Shown here in pieces: positions 7,462 through 15,321 of a DNA stretch of 64,000 nucleotides. The first letter of the stretch is position 1, and each line of letters begins with the position of its first letter. Under the pieces are notes generated by a model. That model did not search any database. It was given only the letters and a program-made list of their open reading frames with translations, and was not told the origin of the DNA. Both the position numbers and the translations under genes were made by a program. The stretch comes from Mycobacterium sp. Root265. Lineage in GTDB: Bacteria; Actinomycetota; Actinomycetes; Mycobacteriales; Mycobacteriaceae. The stretch lies in contig NZ_LMJA01000001.1 in the NCBI RefSeq assembly GCF_001428895.1, forward strand, positions 435,150-499,149. The letters run 5' to 3'.

Positions 7462-8576
7462 GCATGGGCTACGAGAGTTCGGCCGAACCGATCAAGGTCG
7501 GCTATCTGATGGATTTCACCCTGCCGGAAGCCTATCCGCAGGAGATGAGGGACGACTTCTTCCAGCCGTTTCAGCTGCTGTTCGACGAGGCACTGGCCGA
7601 CGGCCGCATCGATCGCAAGATCGAGCTGGTCTACCGCGAGGTCGAGGGTCTGCCGAAGGGTGCGGTGAAAAAGGTCATCGACGCCTACGGTGAACTCGTC
7701 GACGAGGGGTGCCTCGCGGTGTTCGGCCCGCACATCACCGACAACGCGGTGCCCACCCGGGAGGCCATCGAAGAACGGTTCCGGGTACCCGCGCTGAGTG
7801 TCACCGGCAGCGACGACTGGCTGGGCGAGTGGACGTTCGCCTTCCCGCAGGGCTCACTCACCGACGAGCCCATCTTCTGGGCCGATCTGCTGGCCAAGGC
7901 CGGCCACACCGAGGTGGGGGTGCTCATCGAGTCCTCCCTTGTCGGAGAGACCTACCTGCGACATTTTCGCAGCGCCTGCCGGCGCAGGAACATCAGGATC
8001 GTGGCCGAGGCGACGATCGCGCAGACCGCCCAGAACGTGAACGAGGCCGTCGCCATCGTCCATCAGGCCAAGCCGAGCGCCCTGGTGCACTGCGGATTCG
8101 GCTTCGGCATCGTCTTCCTCAATGCGGTGCTCGCGGAGTTGGGCTGGGACCCGCCACGTTTCACCAGCACGGCGTTTCAGAACGCCTGGGTCAATCCGGT
8201 GATGTGGGAGGCCTTCATGGGCTGGACCGGTGTCGACCAGTACGACGAATCCAACCAGGTGGGCCAGCGATTCCTGGACCGCTACGAAAAAGCGTTCGGC
8301 CGCCGCCCCGAGTATTGCGTCCCGGTGGTGAACCACGATGTCGCCAACGCACTGCTGCACGCCGTCACCGACGCCCACCCCTTGAGTCCGCGAGGCGTCA
8401 AAGACGCACTGGAGCGGGTGAAGATGCTGCCCGCCGCCGCCGGTGCACCGGGAACCCGCGTCTCATTCGGCAACTGGACCCGGCGGGCCTGGATGGGCGC
8501 CGGGTACCTCGTCGCCCGCACCTTGGACGCCGACGGTGTGAACTCCCATCTCGTCGACCGCTTCGGGGAGGCCTGA
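7458..8576 (+). CDS. Leu/Ile/Val-binding-protein-fold protein without signal peptide
   Basis: The protein has 372 residues and the type I periplasmic-binding fold (Peripla_BP_6). Visible features are IKVGYLMDFTLP near the N-terminus, CLAVFGPHITDNA, the VGVLIESS strand and the C-terminal VSFGNWTRR. The N-terminus MSMGYESSAEP carries no signal sequence or lipobox, so the protein should stay in the cytoplasm. There are no ABC permease or ATPase genes beside it. The start overlaps the AAA+ gene (ATGA). Cytosolic members of this fold can be ligand sensors, as AmiC is in the amidase system. Here a ligand-sensing or substrate-delivery role for the AAA+/P450 island is inferred, not shown. Confidence 0.8.
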   Translation: MSMGYESSAEPIKVGYLMDFTLPEAYPQEMRDDFFQPFQLLFDEALADGRIDRKIELVYREVEGLPKGAVKKVIDAYGELVDEGCLAVFGPHITDNAVPTREAIEERFRVPALSVTGSDDWLGEWTFAFPQGSLTDEPIFWADLLAKAGHTEVGVLIESSLVGETYLRHFRSACRRRNIRIVAEATIAQTAQNVNEAVAIVHQAKPSALVHCGFGFGIVFLNAVLAELGWDPPRFTSTAFQNAWVNPVMWEAFMGWTGVDQYDESNQVGQRFLDRYEKAFGRRPEYCVPVVNHDVANALLHAVTDAHPLSPRGVKDALERVKMLPAAAGAPGTRVSFGNWTRRAWMGAGYLVARTLDADGVNSHLVDRFGEA

Positions 8577-8577
8577 G

Positions 8578-9705
8578 ATGAGTACCGATCACATCGCACC
8601 GAGCACCGAGACACCGCCGCCCGCCACCCGCCGCTCTCCCTGGGGCACGGTGTGGATCGTCGCCGGGCTGCTGGGTATCGCGGTGATCGCGTATCACGCG
8701 CAGAGCGGCCCGACGTCGCCGCGGATCGCCAATCCGGACGTCGAGGGAAGACCACGTCCCGTCGACTTCCTGTTCGGTTTCGAGCACTGGATCGACCTGT
8801 GGCAGATCTTCACCATCTTCTCGGTGCCGGCGCTGTTGATCGCCTGCATCATCGCCTGGCGGCGCAATCCCGGCAGCCCCATCGTCATGATGGCCGCCAT
8901 CACCACCCTGATCGTGTGGCAGGACCCGTACATGAACTGGGCCCCGTACGCGGTGTACAACCCCGAACTGTGGCACTGGCCGCCTGACTGGCCGTGGGTT
9001 TCGCTGTCGCCGACCATCGAGCCCTTCGTCGTCATCGGCTATGTCATGTTCCAGTTCGGGCCGTACTTCCCGGCGGTCTGGATCCTGCGAAAGATCCAGT
9101 CGCGCAAGCCCGTCACCGCCTTCGCCTGGCGGCACCCCCTGGTCAGCCTGGGCGTCCTGATCTTCGTCATCGGGTTCCTGTTCGACATGGTGCTCGAACT
9201 CACCCTGGTGCGCACCGGTCTCTACATCTACTCGCAGGTCATCCCGTTCGGCTCCATCTTCACCGGCAGCACCTTCCAGTTCCCGCTGCTGTGGGAATCG
9301 GTGATGGTGACGTTCGTGATGGTGCCGGCCGGCCTGCTCGTCTACCGCGACGACACCGGTCGGACGGTCGCCGAGAAGCTCGCGCAACGCTCGCGGCTGT
9401 TCCTCAACCGGCCCATGCTGGGCATGTTGGTGGTGATGTTCGTGATCATCAACGTCGCCTACTTCGCCTACGGGCTGGGTTTCACCTTGATCAGGATGTC
9501 CGGCGCGGCCACCTCGGTGGCCTGCCCGTGGCCGTATCCGGAAGCGAAAGTATATGACCCGCAGGGTTATTACGAGGAGAACGGCGCTCAGGGACCTTTC
9601 GCGGTGGGCATCATGTCCACCTGGATGACCGGCCAGCCCGACGGCAGACCAGCGGTCGTGCCGGGTTCCCGCGGTGACCGGTGCGCACCGGAGTCGGCCC
9701 GATGA
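8578..9705 (+). CDS. AveC-like (spirocyclase-family) integral membrane protein 1
   Basis: The protein has 375 residues with about seven hydrophobic segments (about 23-42, 75-94, 100-114, 147-170, 186-208, 236-256, 279-303). Two conserved loops stand out: a Trp/Pro/Tyr-rich loop at 114-140 containing DPYMNWAPY, and a segment at 214-236 that includes YSQVIPFGSIF and ends QFP. Both recur at matching spacing in the protein at 46144-46932. I recognise the family as that of Streptomyces AveC, which acts on the spiroketal part of avermectin; mycobacterial members have no established function. It starts 1 nt after the preceding stop (GGGGAGG upstream) and overlaps the next SDR by 4 nt. Confidence 0.7.
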   Translation: MSTDHIAPSTETPPPATRRSPWGTVWIVAGLLGIAVIAYHAQSGPTSPRIANPDVEGRPRPVDFLFGFEHWIDLWQIFTIFSVPALLIACIIAWRRNPGSPIVMMAAITTLIVWQDPYMNWAPYAVYNPELWHWPPDWPWVSLSPTIEPFVVIGYVMFQFGPYFPAVWILRKIQSRKPVTAFAWRHPLVSLGVLIFVIGFLFDMVLELTLVRTGLYIYSQVIPFGSIFTGSTFQFPLLWESVMVTFVMVPAGLLVYRDDTGRTVAEKLAQRSRLFLNRPMLGMLVVMFVIINVAYFAYGLGFTLIRMSGAATSVACPWPYPEAKVYDPQGYYEENGAQGPFAVGIMSTWMTGQPDGRPAVVPGSRGDRCAPESAR

Positions 9706-10634
9706 GTGAGCCGCGAAGTGTCGTGATCACCGGCGCGTCCAGGGGGCTCGGGCTGGCATCGGCCGTGCACCTGTACCGGGCGGGATGGCAGGTTGTCGCC
9801 GCCATGCGGTCCCCGGACACCGGGATGCCGCGACTGCGCGAAGCCACCGGTGCCGCCGAAGGGGATCCGAGGCTGATCGGCGTGCCACTCGACCTCGTCG
9901 ACGAAGCCTCCGTGACCGCGGCGGCCGCGCTGATCGAGGCCGCCGTCGGCGCGCCGTACGCTATCGTCAACAACGCAGGCATATCCGCCGCAGGCATGGT
10001 CGAAGAAACCCCGATGGAGCTGTGGGAGAGGATGTTCAGCACCCACGTGCTGGGCCCGGTGCTGCTGACCAAGACCTTGCTGCCGTCGATGCGGGCGGCC
10101 GGACGGGGCCGGATCATCCTGATCTCGAGCCAGGGTGGCGTGCGCGGAATGCCCTCCATCGCGGCCTATTCGGCGGCCAAGGGGGCGCTGGAGCGCTGGG
10201 GCGAATCGATGGCCGGGGAGGTCGCACCGTTCGGTATCGGCGTGACCATCCTGGTGACCGGCACCTATGACACCGACATCATCACCGATGCCGGCACCAC
10301 CGACTGCCGGGATTTCGACGGCCCCTACGCGCGGCACCACGCGACCATCGACCGGCGCGGCCGGCTCGCCATGAAACTTGCCCGCCCGCCGGAGATCTTC
10401 GCTGCGGGCCTGGCAGGCGCCCTGGAGGGCACTGCTGCCTTTGTGCGGCGCCCCATCGGTCCGGACGCCCGGATGCTGCTGATAGCCAATCGGATTCTGC
10501 CCAGTGCCGGCGTGCATCACATGGCACGGCTGGCCATGGGTCTGCCAGGCCTGGGCGCCATGCGGTTCGCGCCCGCGCCGCCGCCCCCGCCCGCCGAAAC
10601 ACCTGCCGAGGAAGATGTGCGCGCACATGGTTGA
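9702..10634 (+). CDS. SDR-family oxidoreductase
   Basis: This 310-residue short-chain dehydrogenase has TGASRGLG at 10-17, NNAG near 92-95, a serine pair in LISSQGG and the active-site YSAAK. The start ATG at 9702 overlaps the stop of the AveC-like gene (ATGA); an earlier in-frame ATG at 9681 would lie inside that gene. The last 30 residues form a Pro/Ala-rich tail (PAPPPPPAE), which is unusual for an SDR. The coding end overlaps the start of the aldehyde dehydrogenase by 8 nt. It probably interconverts an alcohol and a ketone or aldehyde of the island's substrate. Confidence 0.85.
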   Translation: MSEPRSVVITGASRGLGLASAVHLYRAGWQVVAAMRSPDTGMPRLREATGAAEGDPRLIGVPLDLVDEASVTAAAALIEAAVGAPYAIVNNAGISAAGMVEETPMELWERMFSTHVLGPVLLTKTLLPSMRAAGRGRIILISSQGGVRGMPSIAAYSAAKGALERWGESMAGEVAPFGIGVTILVTGTYDTDIITDAGTTDCRDFDGPYARHHATIDRRGRLAMKLARPPEIFAAGLAGALEGTAAFVRRPIGPDARMLLIANRILPSAGVHHMARLAMGLPGLGAMRFAPAPPPPPAETPAEEDVRAHG

Positions 10635-12108
10635 CACCACCGTCCGGCACGAAACCAGGATGCTGATCGACGGCAAGCTCGTCGAGGGCGGAGCGGGCGC
10701 ATTCGTCAATGTGAACCCGGCCACCGAGGAGGTGATCGGTGAGGTCACCGACGCGTCGACGGCCGACATGCGCCGCGCCATCGACGCCGCCCGGCGGGCC
10801 TTCGATGATACCGACTGGTCGACCGACCACGTTCTGCGGCAACGGTGTCTGCTCCAGCTGCAGGAGGCGCTGGAAGCCGAGCGCGAGGAACTGCGCGAGG
10901 AACTGATCGCCGAGGTCGGTTGCCCGCGCTCGCTCACCTTCGGTCCGCAACTGGACGCGCCACTCAGCGATGCGCTCACCTACCCGGCCAAGCTCATCGA
11001 CGAATACCCGTGGGAAACCTCGCTGGGTGACGCATTGGTGTCGGTCACCGGGGTGAACACCACCCGCAAGGTCTGGCGCGAACCGGTGGGGGTGGTGGGC
11101 GCGATCGTGCCGTGGAATTTCCCGTTCGAGGTCACCATTCAAAAGCTCGGGCAGGCACTGGCCACCGGGAACACCGTGATCCTCAAGCCCGCCCCGAACA
11201 CGCCGTTCAACGCGACCCGCATCGGTCGGTTGATCGCCGAGCACACCGACATCCCGGCCGGTGTCGTCAACATCGTGACGGCCTCGGATCATCTTGTCGG
11301 CGAGGAGTTGACGCTCTCACCCAAGGTGGACCTGATCTCCTTCACCGGGTCCACCACGGTCGGTATGCGCATCATGGAAAAGGGTGCGGCCACCATGAAG
11401 CGGCTGTTCCTCGAACTCGGGGGCAAGTCGGCCACCATCGTGCTGGAGGATGCCGATTTCGCACTGGGTTGCATGATGGGCATCGCACCCTGCGTGCACG
11501 CCGGCCAGGGTTGTGCGAACCCGACCCGGCTGCTGCTGCCGCGCTCGCGCTACGACGAGGGCATCGAGATTCTCAAGGGCATCTATGCAGGGGTGCAACC
11601 CGGTGATCCGCAGGATGCCGCAACGCTGTGTGGTCCGGTGATCTCCGATCGGCAACGTGCCCGCATCCGCGGCTATATCGAGCAGGGTGTGGCCGACGGG
11701 GCACGCCTGGTGGTCGGTGGCTCCGAGCAGCCCGACGGCTTGGACAAAGGATTCTTCGTCAAGCCAACGCTTTTCGCCGATGTCGACAACTCGATGACGA
11801 TCGCGCAGGAAGAGATCTTCGGACCTGTGCTCTCGGTGATCGCCTACGAGGACGAGGACGATGCGGTACGCATCGCCAACGACAGCCCGTATGGGTTGGC
11901 AGGCAACATCATGTCCGGATCGCTGGATCACGCACTGGCGGTGGCCAAGCGGCTGCGCGCTGGGTTCATCGGGATCAACGGCACCGCGGGGTACGGAGCG
12001 GACACCCCGTTCGGCGGCTACAAGAACAGCGGGGTCGGCCGGCAGAACGGCACAGCCGGCTTCGATCAGTACACCGAGATCAAATCCATCGCCTACCCGG
12101 CCCAGTGA
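10627..12108 (+). CDS. Aldehyde dehydrogenase
   Basis: The 493-residue enzyme belongs to the NAD(P)+-dependent ALDH superfamily. It shows PWNFPFEVTIQKLGQAL, the catalytic-Glu segment LELGGKS and the nucleophilic Cys in GQGCANPTR. The EEIFGPVLSV stretch is the usual C-terminal signature. ATG 10627 gives the normal N-terminus (MVDTTVRHETRM). ATG 10615 is an alternative, with GAGGAAG directly in front of it. In the operon it would oxidise an aldehyde produced by the SDR or P450 to an acid. It is followed after 48 bp by the P450. Confidence 0.9.
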   Translation: MVDTTVRHETRMLIDGKLVEGGAGAFVNVNPATEEVIGEVTDASTADMRRAIDAARRAFDDTDWSTDHVLRQRCLLQLQEALEAEREELREELIAEVGCPRSLTFGPQLDAPLSDALTYPAKLIDEYPWETSLGDALVSVTGVNTTRKVWREPVGVVGAIVPWNFPFEVTIQKLGQALATGNTVILKPAPNTPFNATRIGRLIAEHTDIPAGVVNIVTASDHLVGEELTLSPKVDLISFTGSTTVGMRIMEKGAATMKRLFLELGGKSATIVLEDADFALGCMMGIAPCVHAGQGCANPTRLLLPRSRYDEGIEILKGIYAGVQPGDPQDAATLCGPVISDRQRARIRGYIEQGVADGARLVVGGSEQPDGLDKGFFVKPTLFADVDNSMTIAQEEIFGPVLSVIAYEDEDDAVRIANDSPYGLAGNIMSGSLDHALAVAKRLRAGFIGINGTAGYGADTPFGGYKNSGVGRQNGTAGFDQYTEIKSIAYPAQ

Positions 12109-12156
12109 CCCCAAGTCGCTTCGCTCCCGCCCGCCGCATAGAAGGAGTTCGACACC

Positions 12157-13380
12157 GTGGAACAACTTTTCGACGACCTGGAGGACTTCGGTTCCTTCGA
12201 CGACGCCATCTCCGGTGACGTGCGCGACCCCTACACCGAAATGGCCCGACTCCGCCGGGAGGAGCCGGTACAGCGGCTGGAGACCTCCGGGATGCTGCCG
12301 CACGAGGAGTCGCTGCCGATGTTCATCGTGTACCGGCACGAGGAGATCCAGCAGATGCTGCGCGACAACGAGACGTTCTCCTCGGCCGGCGTCATCGCAG
12401 CCTTCGGCCCGGTACTGGGGGAGCGGGTGATGCTCGGCATGGACGAACCGGTGCACGGCCGGTTGCGGGCACTGGTGCAGAAGGCCTTCACCCAGAAGTC
12501 GCTGGCGCGCTGGGAAGACGAACTGGTCGGTCGGGTCGGTAACGCGCTGATCGACAAGTTCGAGGCGAACGGCAAGGCAGATCTGGTGAAGGAGTTCACC
12601 TTCGACTATCCCAGCCAGATCATCGCCGGGCTGCTGGGGCTGCCGGAGGAGGACTTCCCACAGTTCCAGCGGTGGTCCATCTCGCTGCTGAGCTGGCTGA
12701 TGAACCCGGAGCGTGGACTCGCGGCGTCGGCGGCGCTGTGTGACTATTTCGCCCCTATCCTGGCGGCCCGTCGCGCGGAACCCAAGGACGATCTGATCAG
12801 TGCATTGGCTGCTGCCGAAATCGACGGGAACAAGCTCGAAGACGAGGAGATCTTCTCGTTCCTGCGCCTGCTGCTCCCGGCCGGCGTCGAGACGACGTAT
12901 CGGTCGCTGGGCAGTCTGCTGTTCGCGCTGCTCTCCGATCCCGCTCAGCTGGAGGCGATCCGCGCCGACCGCACCCTGCTGCCGCAGGCCATCGAGGAGG
13001 GCGTGCGCTGGGAGTCACCGCTGCTCACCATCACCCGGGTGGCGACCCGCGACACCGAACTCGGTGGCGTGCAGATCCCGGCGGGTGCGACGGTGATGCC
13101 GATGCTGGGCGCGGCGAACCGCCAGGACGACCGGTACCCGAACCCGGACACCTTCGACATCTTCCGGAAGCAGAAGGCAAACGTGGGCTGGGGCTACGGC
13201 GTGCACGTGTGCCTGGGCATGCACCTGGCCCGCCTGGAGATGCGGACGGCCATCAACCTGTTGCTGGATCGGCTACCGAATCTGCGTCTGGATCCCGACG
13301 GGGGAGATCCACACATCCGCGGCCAGGTGTTCCGTTCGCCGACCGCGTTGCCGGTGCTCTTCGATCCGGTCAGCCCGTAA
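12157..13380 (+). CDS. Cytochrome P450 with variant heme loop
   Basis: The 407-residue soluble bacterial P450 has the I-helix motif AGVETT at 242-247, ExxR at 281-284 and the cysteine loop at 345-354 with heme ligand C352. The canonical first Phe of F-x-x-G-x-H-x-C-x-G is Trp here (W345-G-Y-G-V-H-V-C-L-G). The GTG start has AAGGAG at 12142-12147. No ferredoxin or reductase gene lies nearby. It is probably a monooxygenase acting on the same hydrophobic substrate as the other operon enzymes. I cannot assign a CYP family. Confidence 0.93.
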   Translation: MEQLFDDLEDFGSFDDAISGDVRDPYTEMARLRREEPVQRLETSGMLPHEESLPMFIVYRHEEIQQMLRDNETFSSAGVIAAFGPVLGERVMLGMDEPVHGRLRALVQKAFTQKSLARWEDELVGRVGNALIDKFEANGKADLVKEFTFDYPSQIIAGLLGLPEEDFPQFQRWSISLLSWLMNPERGLAASAALCDYFAPILAARRAEPKDDLISALAAAEIDGNKLEDEEIFSFLRLLLPAGVETTYRSLGSLLFALLSDPAQLEAIRADRTLLPQAIEEGVRWESPLLTITRVATRDTELGGVQIPAGATVMPMLGAANRQDDRYPNPDTFDIFRKQKANVGWGYGVHVCLGMHLARLEMRTAINLLLDRLPNLRLDPDGGDPHIRGQVFRSPTALPVLFDPVSP

Positions 13381-13416
13381 CGTCAGGGTGCACGTCCACC
13401 CGAACGGAGATCCCCG

Positions 13417-13836
13417 ATGACGGACTCACCCGCATACCGCGACCGCGCCGATATCACCGAAGTGCTGCTGCGCTATGCCACCGGGATCGATCGCCGGGAC
13501 TGGGACACCTTTCGTGCGGCCTTCACCGAGGACTGTGTGCTCGACTACGGCGAGATCGGTAGCTTCACCGGGGTCGAGGCCGTCACCGAGTTCATGGATC
13601 AGTCGCACGCGATGGCCGGCCACACCATGCACCGGCTCAGCAATATCGTCATCACCCTCGACGGTGACCGCGCGGCGGCCCGCACCTATGTCGACGGGCT
13701 GATCCTGGCGCCCGACAACGCCTCCGGGGTCAGTGCCGTCGGCATCTACGATGACGACCTCATCCGCGCGGACCACGGCTGGCGGATCGCCCGGCGGGTG
13801 TTCACCGCCGTCCGGATCACCACGGTCGGTGGTTGA
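13417..13836 (+). CDS. SnoaL-like (NTF2-fold) protein
   Basis: This 139-residue protein begins with the pattern of the SnoaL/NTF2 cone fold: DRADITEVLLRYATGIDRRD, then WDTFRAAFTEDCVLDYGEIG. Relatives act as small cyclases, dehydratases, isomerases or hydroxylases in polyketide and steroid pathways. A His (HTMHRLSN) in the middle strand could be catalytic. It is 36 bp after the P450 and 4 nt before the next SDR, clearly in the same operon. The exact reaction cannot be told from sequence. Confidence 0.8.
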   Translation: MTDSPAYRDRADITEVLLRYATGIDRRDWDTFRAAFTEDCVLDYGEIGSFTGVEAVTEFMDQSHAMAGHTMHRLSNIVITLDGDRAAARTYVDGLILAPDNASGVSAVGIYDDDLIRADHGWRIARRVFTAVRITTVGG

Positions 13837-13840
13837 TTCG

Positions 13841-14647
13841 ATGTTCGCCGACACGTACGGCCCGTGGGCACTGGTGGCGGGAGCGTCCGACGGGGTGGGT
13901 GCCGCCCTCGCCGACGGCCTGGCGGAACGCGGCGTCAACGTGGTGCTGCTGGCCCGCCGTCAGGCCCTGCTCGACGAGGTCGCCGAAGGAATCGAAAGCC
14001 GCCACGGAGTTCAGGCCCGCACGCTGGCCATCGATCTCGCCGCCGACACCGCGGCAGCGCAGATCGCGGCCGCCACCGGCGACCTGCAGATCGGATTCCT
14101 CGGGTACTGCGCAGGCGCCGATCCCGACTACGAACCGTTCCTGGCCAGTCCGCTGGCGGCCGCCGACGCGATGGTGCAACGCAACTGCGTCGCGCCGATG
14201 CGGTTGTGCCACCATTTCGCCGCGCCCATGGTGGCCCGCGGCCGCGGCGGCATCGTGCTGTTCGGATCGGGAGCCGGATTCGCCGGTGCCCCCAACATGG
14301 TCGCGTACGGCGCCTCCAAGGCCTTCGACATGGTGTTCGCCGAGGCGCTCTGGGCCGAACTGCGCGACACGGGCGTCGACGTCATCGGGCTGATTCTCGG
14401 CAAGACCGACACCCCGGCGCTGCGCACCCTTGAACACAAGCGGGGAGTACTGCCGTCAACGCGATCCCACCCCGCCGATGCGGCCACCGCCGAAGACGTG
14501 GTGGCCGAGGCATTCGACAACCTGAACAACGGTCCGACCGTGCTGGTCGGCGACGTGATGAAGGCGGCTGCTCAGCTACTGGGAACCCTGACCCGCAGGC
14601 AGGCCGTGGAACTGCTGACCGCGGCAGGCGCCGCCACGATGGGCTGA
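13841..14647 (+). CDS. SDR-family oxidoreductase
   Basis: The protein has 268 residues. The cofactor motif is AGASDGVG at 14-21, followed by the LLARR segment of a typical NADP-binding SDR. The active-site tetrad includes YGASK. GYCAGA stands where classical SDRs have NNAG. ATG 13841 follows the SnoaL stop by 4 nt; the frame is open further upstream but would overlap that gene. It is likely the last gene of the AAA-to-SDR operon, because the next gene has its own -10 box. Confidence 0.85.
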   Translation: MFADTYGPWALVAGASDGVGAALADGLAERGVNVVLLARRQALLDEVAEGIESRHGVQARTLAIDLAADTAAAQIAAATGDLQIGFLGYCAGADPDYEPFLASPLAAADAMVQRNCVAPMRLCHHFAAPMVARGRGGIVLFGSGAGFAGAPNMVAYGASKAFDMVFAEALWAELRDTGVDVIGLILGKTDTPALRTLEHKRGVLPSTRSHPADAATAEDVVAEAFDNLNNGPTVLVGDVMKAAAQLLGTLTRRQAVELLTAAGAATMG

Positions 14648-14655
14648 GCGCACGC

Positions 14656-14661
14656 TAGGGT
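14656..14661 (+). promoter_or_regulatory. -10 box of a leaderless promoter
   Basis: TAGGGT ends exactly 6 nt before the ATG of the nitroreductase and no Shine-Dalgarno sequence is present. The transcript is therefore predicted to start at or next to the A of the start codon. Confidence 0.5.
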
Positions 14662-14667
14662 GCCGAC

Positions 14668-15321
14668 ATGGCAACTGCGAGCAGTGACATCTGGGAGGTG
14701 CTGTCGACGGCGCGGACCATCCGGCGTTTCACGGACGAACCCGTGGACGACGCGACGCTGGCACGCTGCCTGGAGGCCGCGACCTGGGCACCGTCCGGCG
14801 CGAACGCGCAGGCATGGCGGTTCGTCGTGCTGCGTTCACCCGAGCAACGGGCCGTGGTGGCCGAAGCCGCCCGGCATGCGCTGTCGGTCATCGAACCGGT
14901 CTACGGCATGAGCAGGCCGACCGATCAGGAAACCGACCTGGTGGCGCGTAACAATCGGGCCACCTACGAACTGCACGACCGGGCCGAGGAGTTCACCTCG
15001 GTGCTGTTCGTCCAGAAGCGCTTTCCCACCGCGTCGGACCTGCTGCTGGGCGGGTCCATCTTCCCGGCGATGCAGAACTTCCTGTTGGCTGCCCGCGCAC
15101 AGGGTCTCGGTGCCTGCCTGACGAGCTGGGCGTCCTACGGCGGCGAGGCCCTGCTGCGCGACGCCGTCGGCGTCCCCGACGACTGGATGCTCGGCGGGCA
15201 TATCGTCATCGGCTGGCCCAAGGGCAGGCACGGAAGGCTACGACGCCGCCCGCTCACCCACGCGGTCAACCTGGACCACTGGGACGAACCCGCCGACCAC
15301 CTGCTCGTCACCGCGACCTAG
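14668..15321 (+). CDS. Nitroreductase-family FMN oxidoreductase
   Basis: The 217-residue protein has the FMN-binding start TARTIRRFTDEPV and the segment ATWAPSGANAQAWRF, both typical of the NfsA/NfsB/BluB superfamily. GLGACLTSW and the GHIVIGWPKGR C-terminus also fit. It catalyses an NAD(P)H-dependent reduction of unknown substrate. It has its own leaderless-type promoter but lies in line with the P450 island. Its last 84 bp overlap the 3' end of the convergent MmpL gene. Confidence 0.88.
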   Translation: MATASSDIWEVLSTARTIRRFTDEPVDDATLARCLEAATWAPSGANAQAWRFVVLRSPEQRAVVAEAARHALSVIEPVYGMSRPTDQETDLVARNNRATYELHDRAEEFTSVLFVQKRFPTASDLLLGGSIFPAMQNFLLAARAQGLGACLTSWASYGGEALLRDAVGVPDDWMLGGHIVIGWPKGRHGRLRRRPLTHAVNLDHWDEPADHLLVTAT

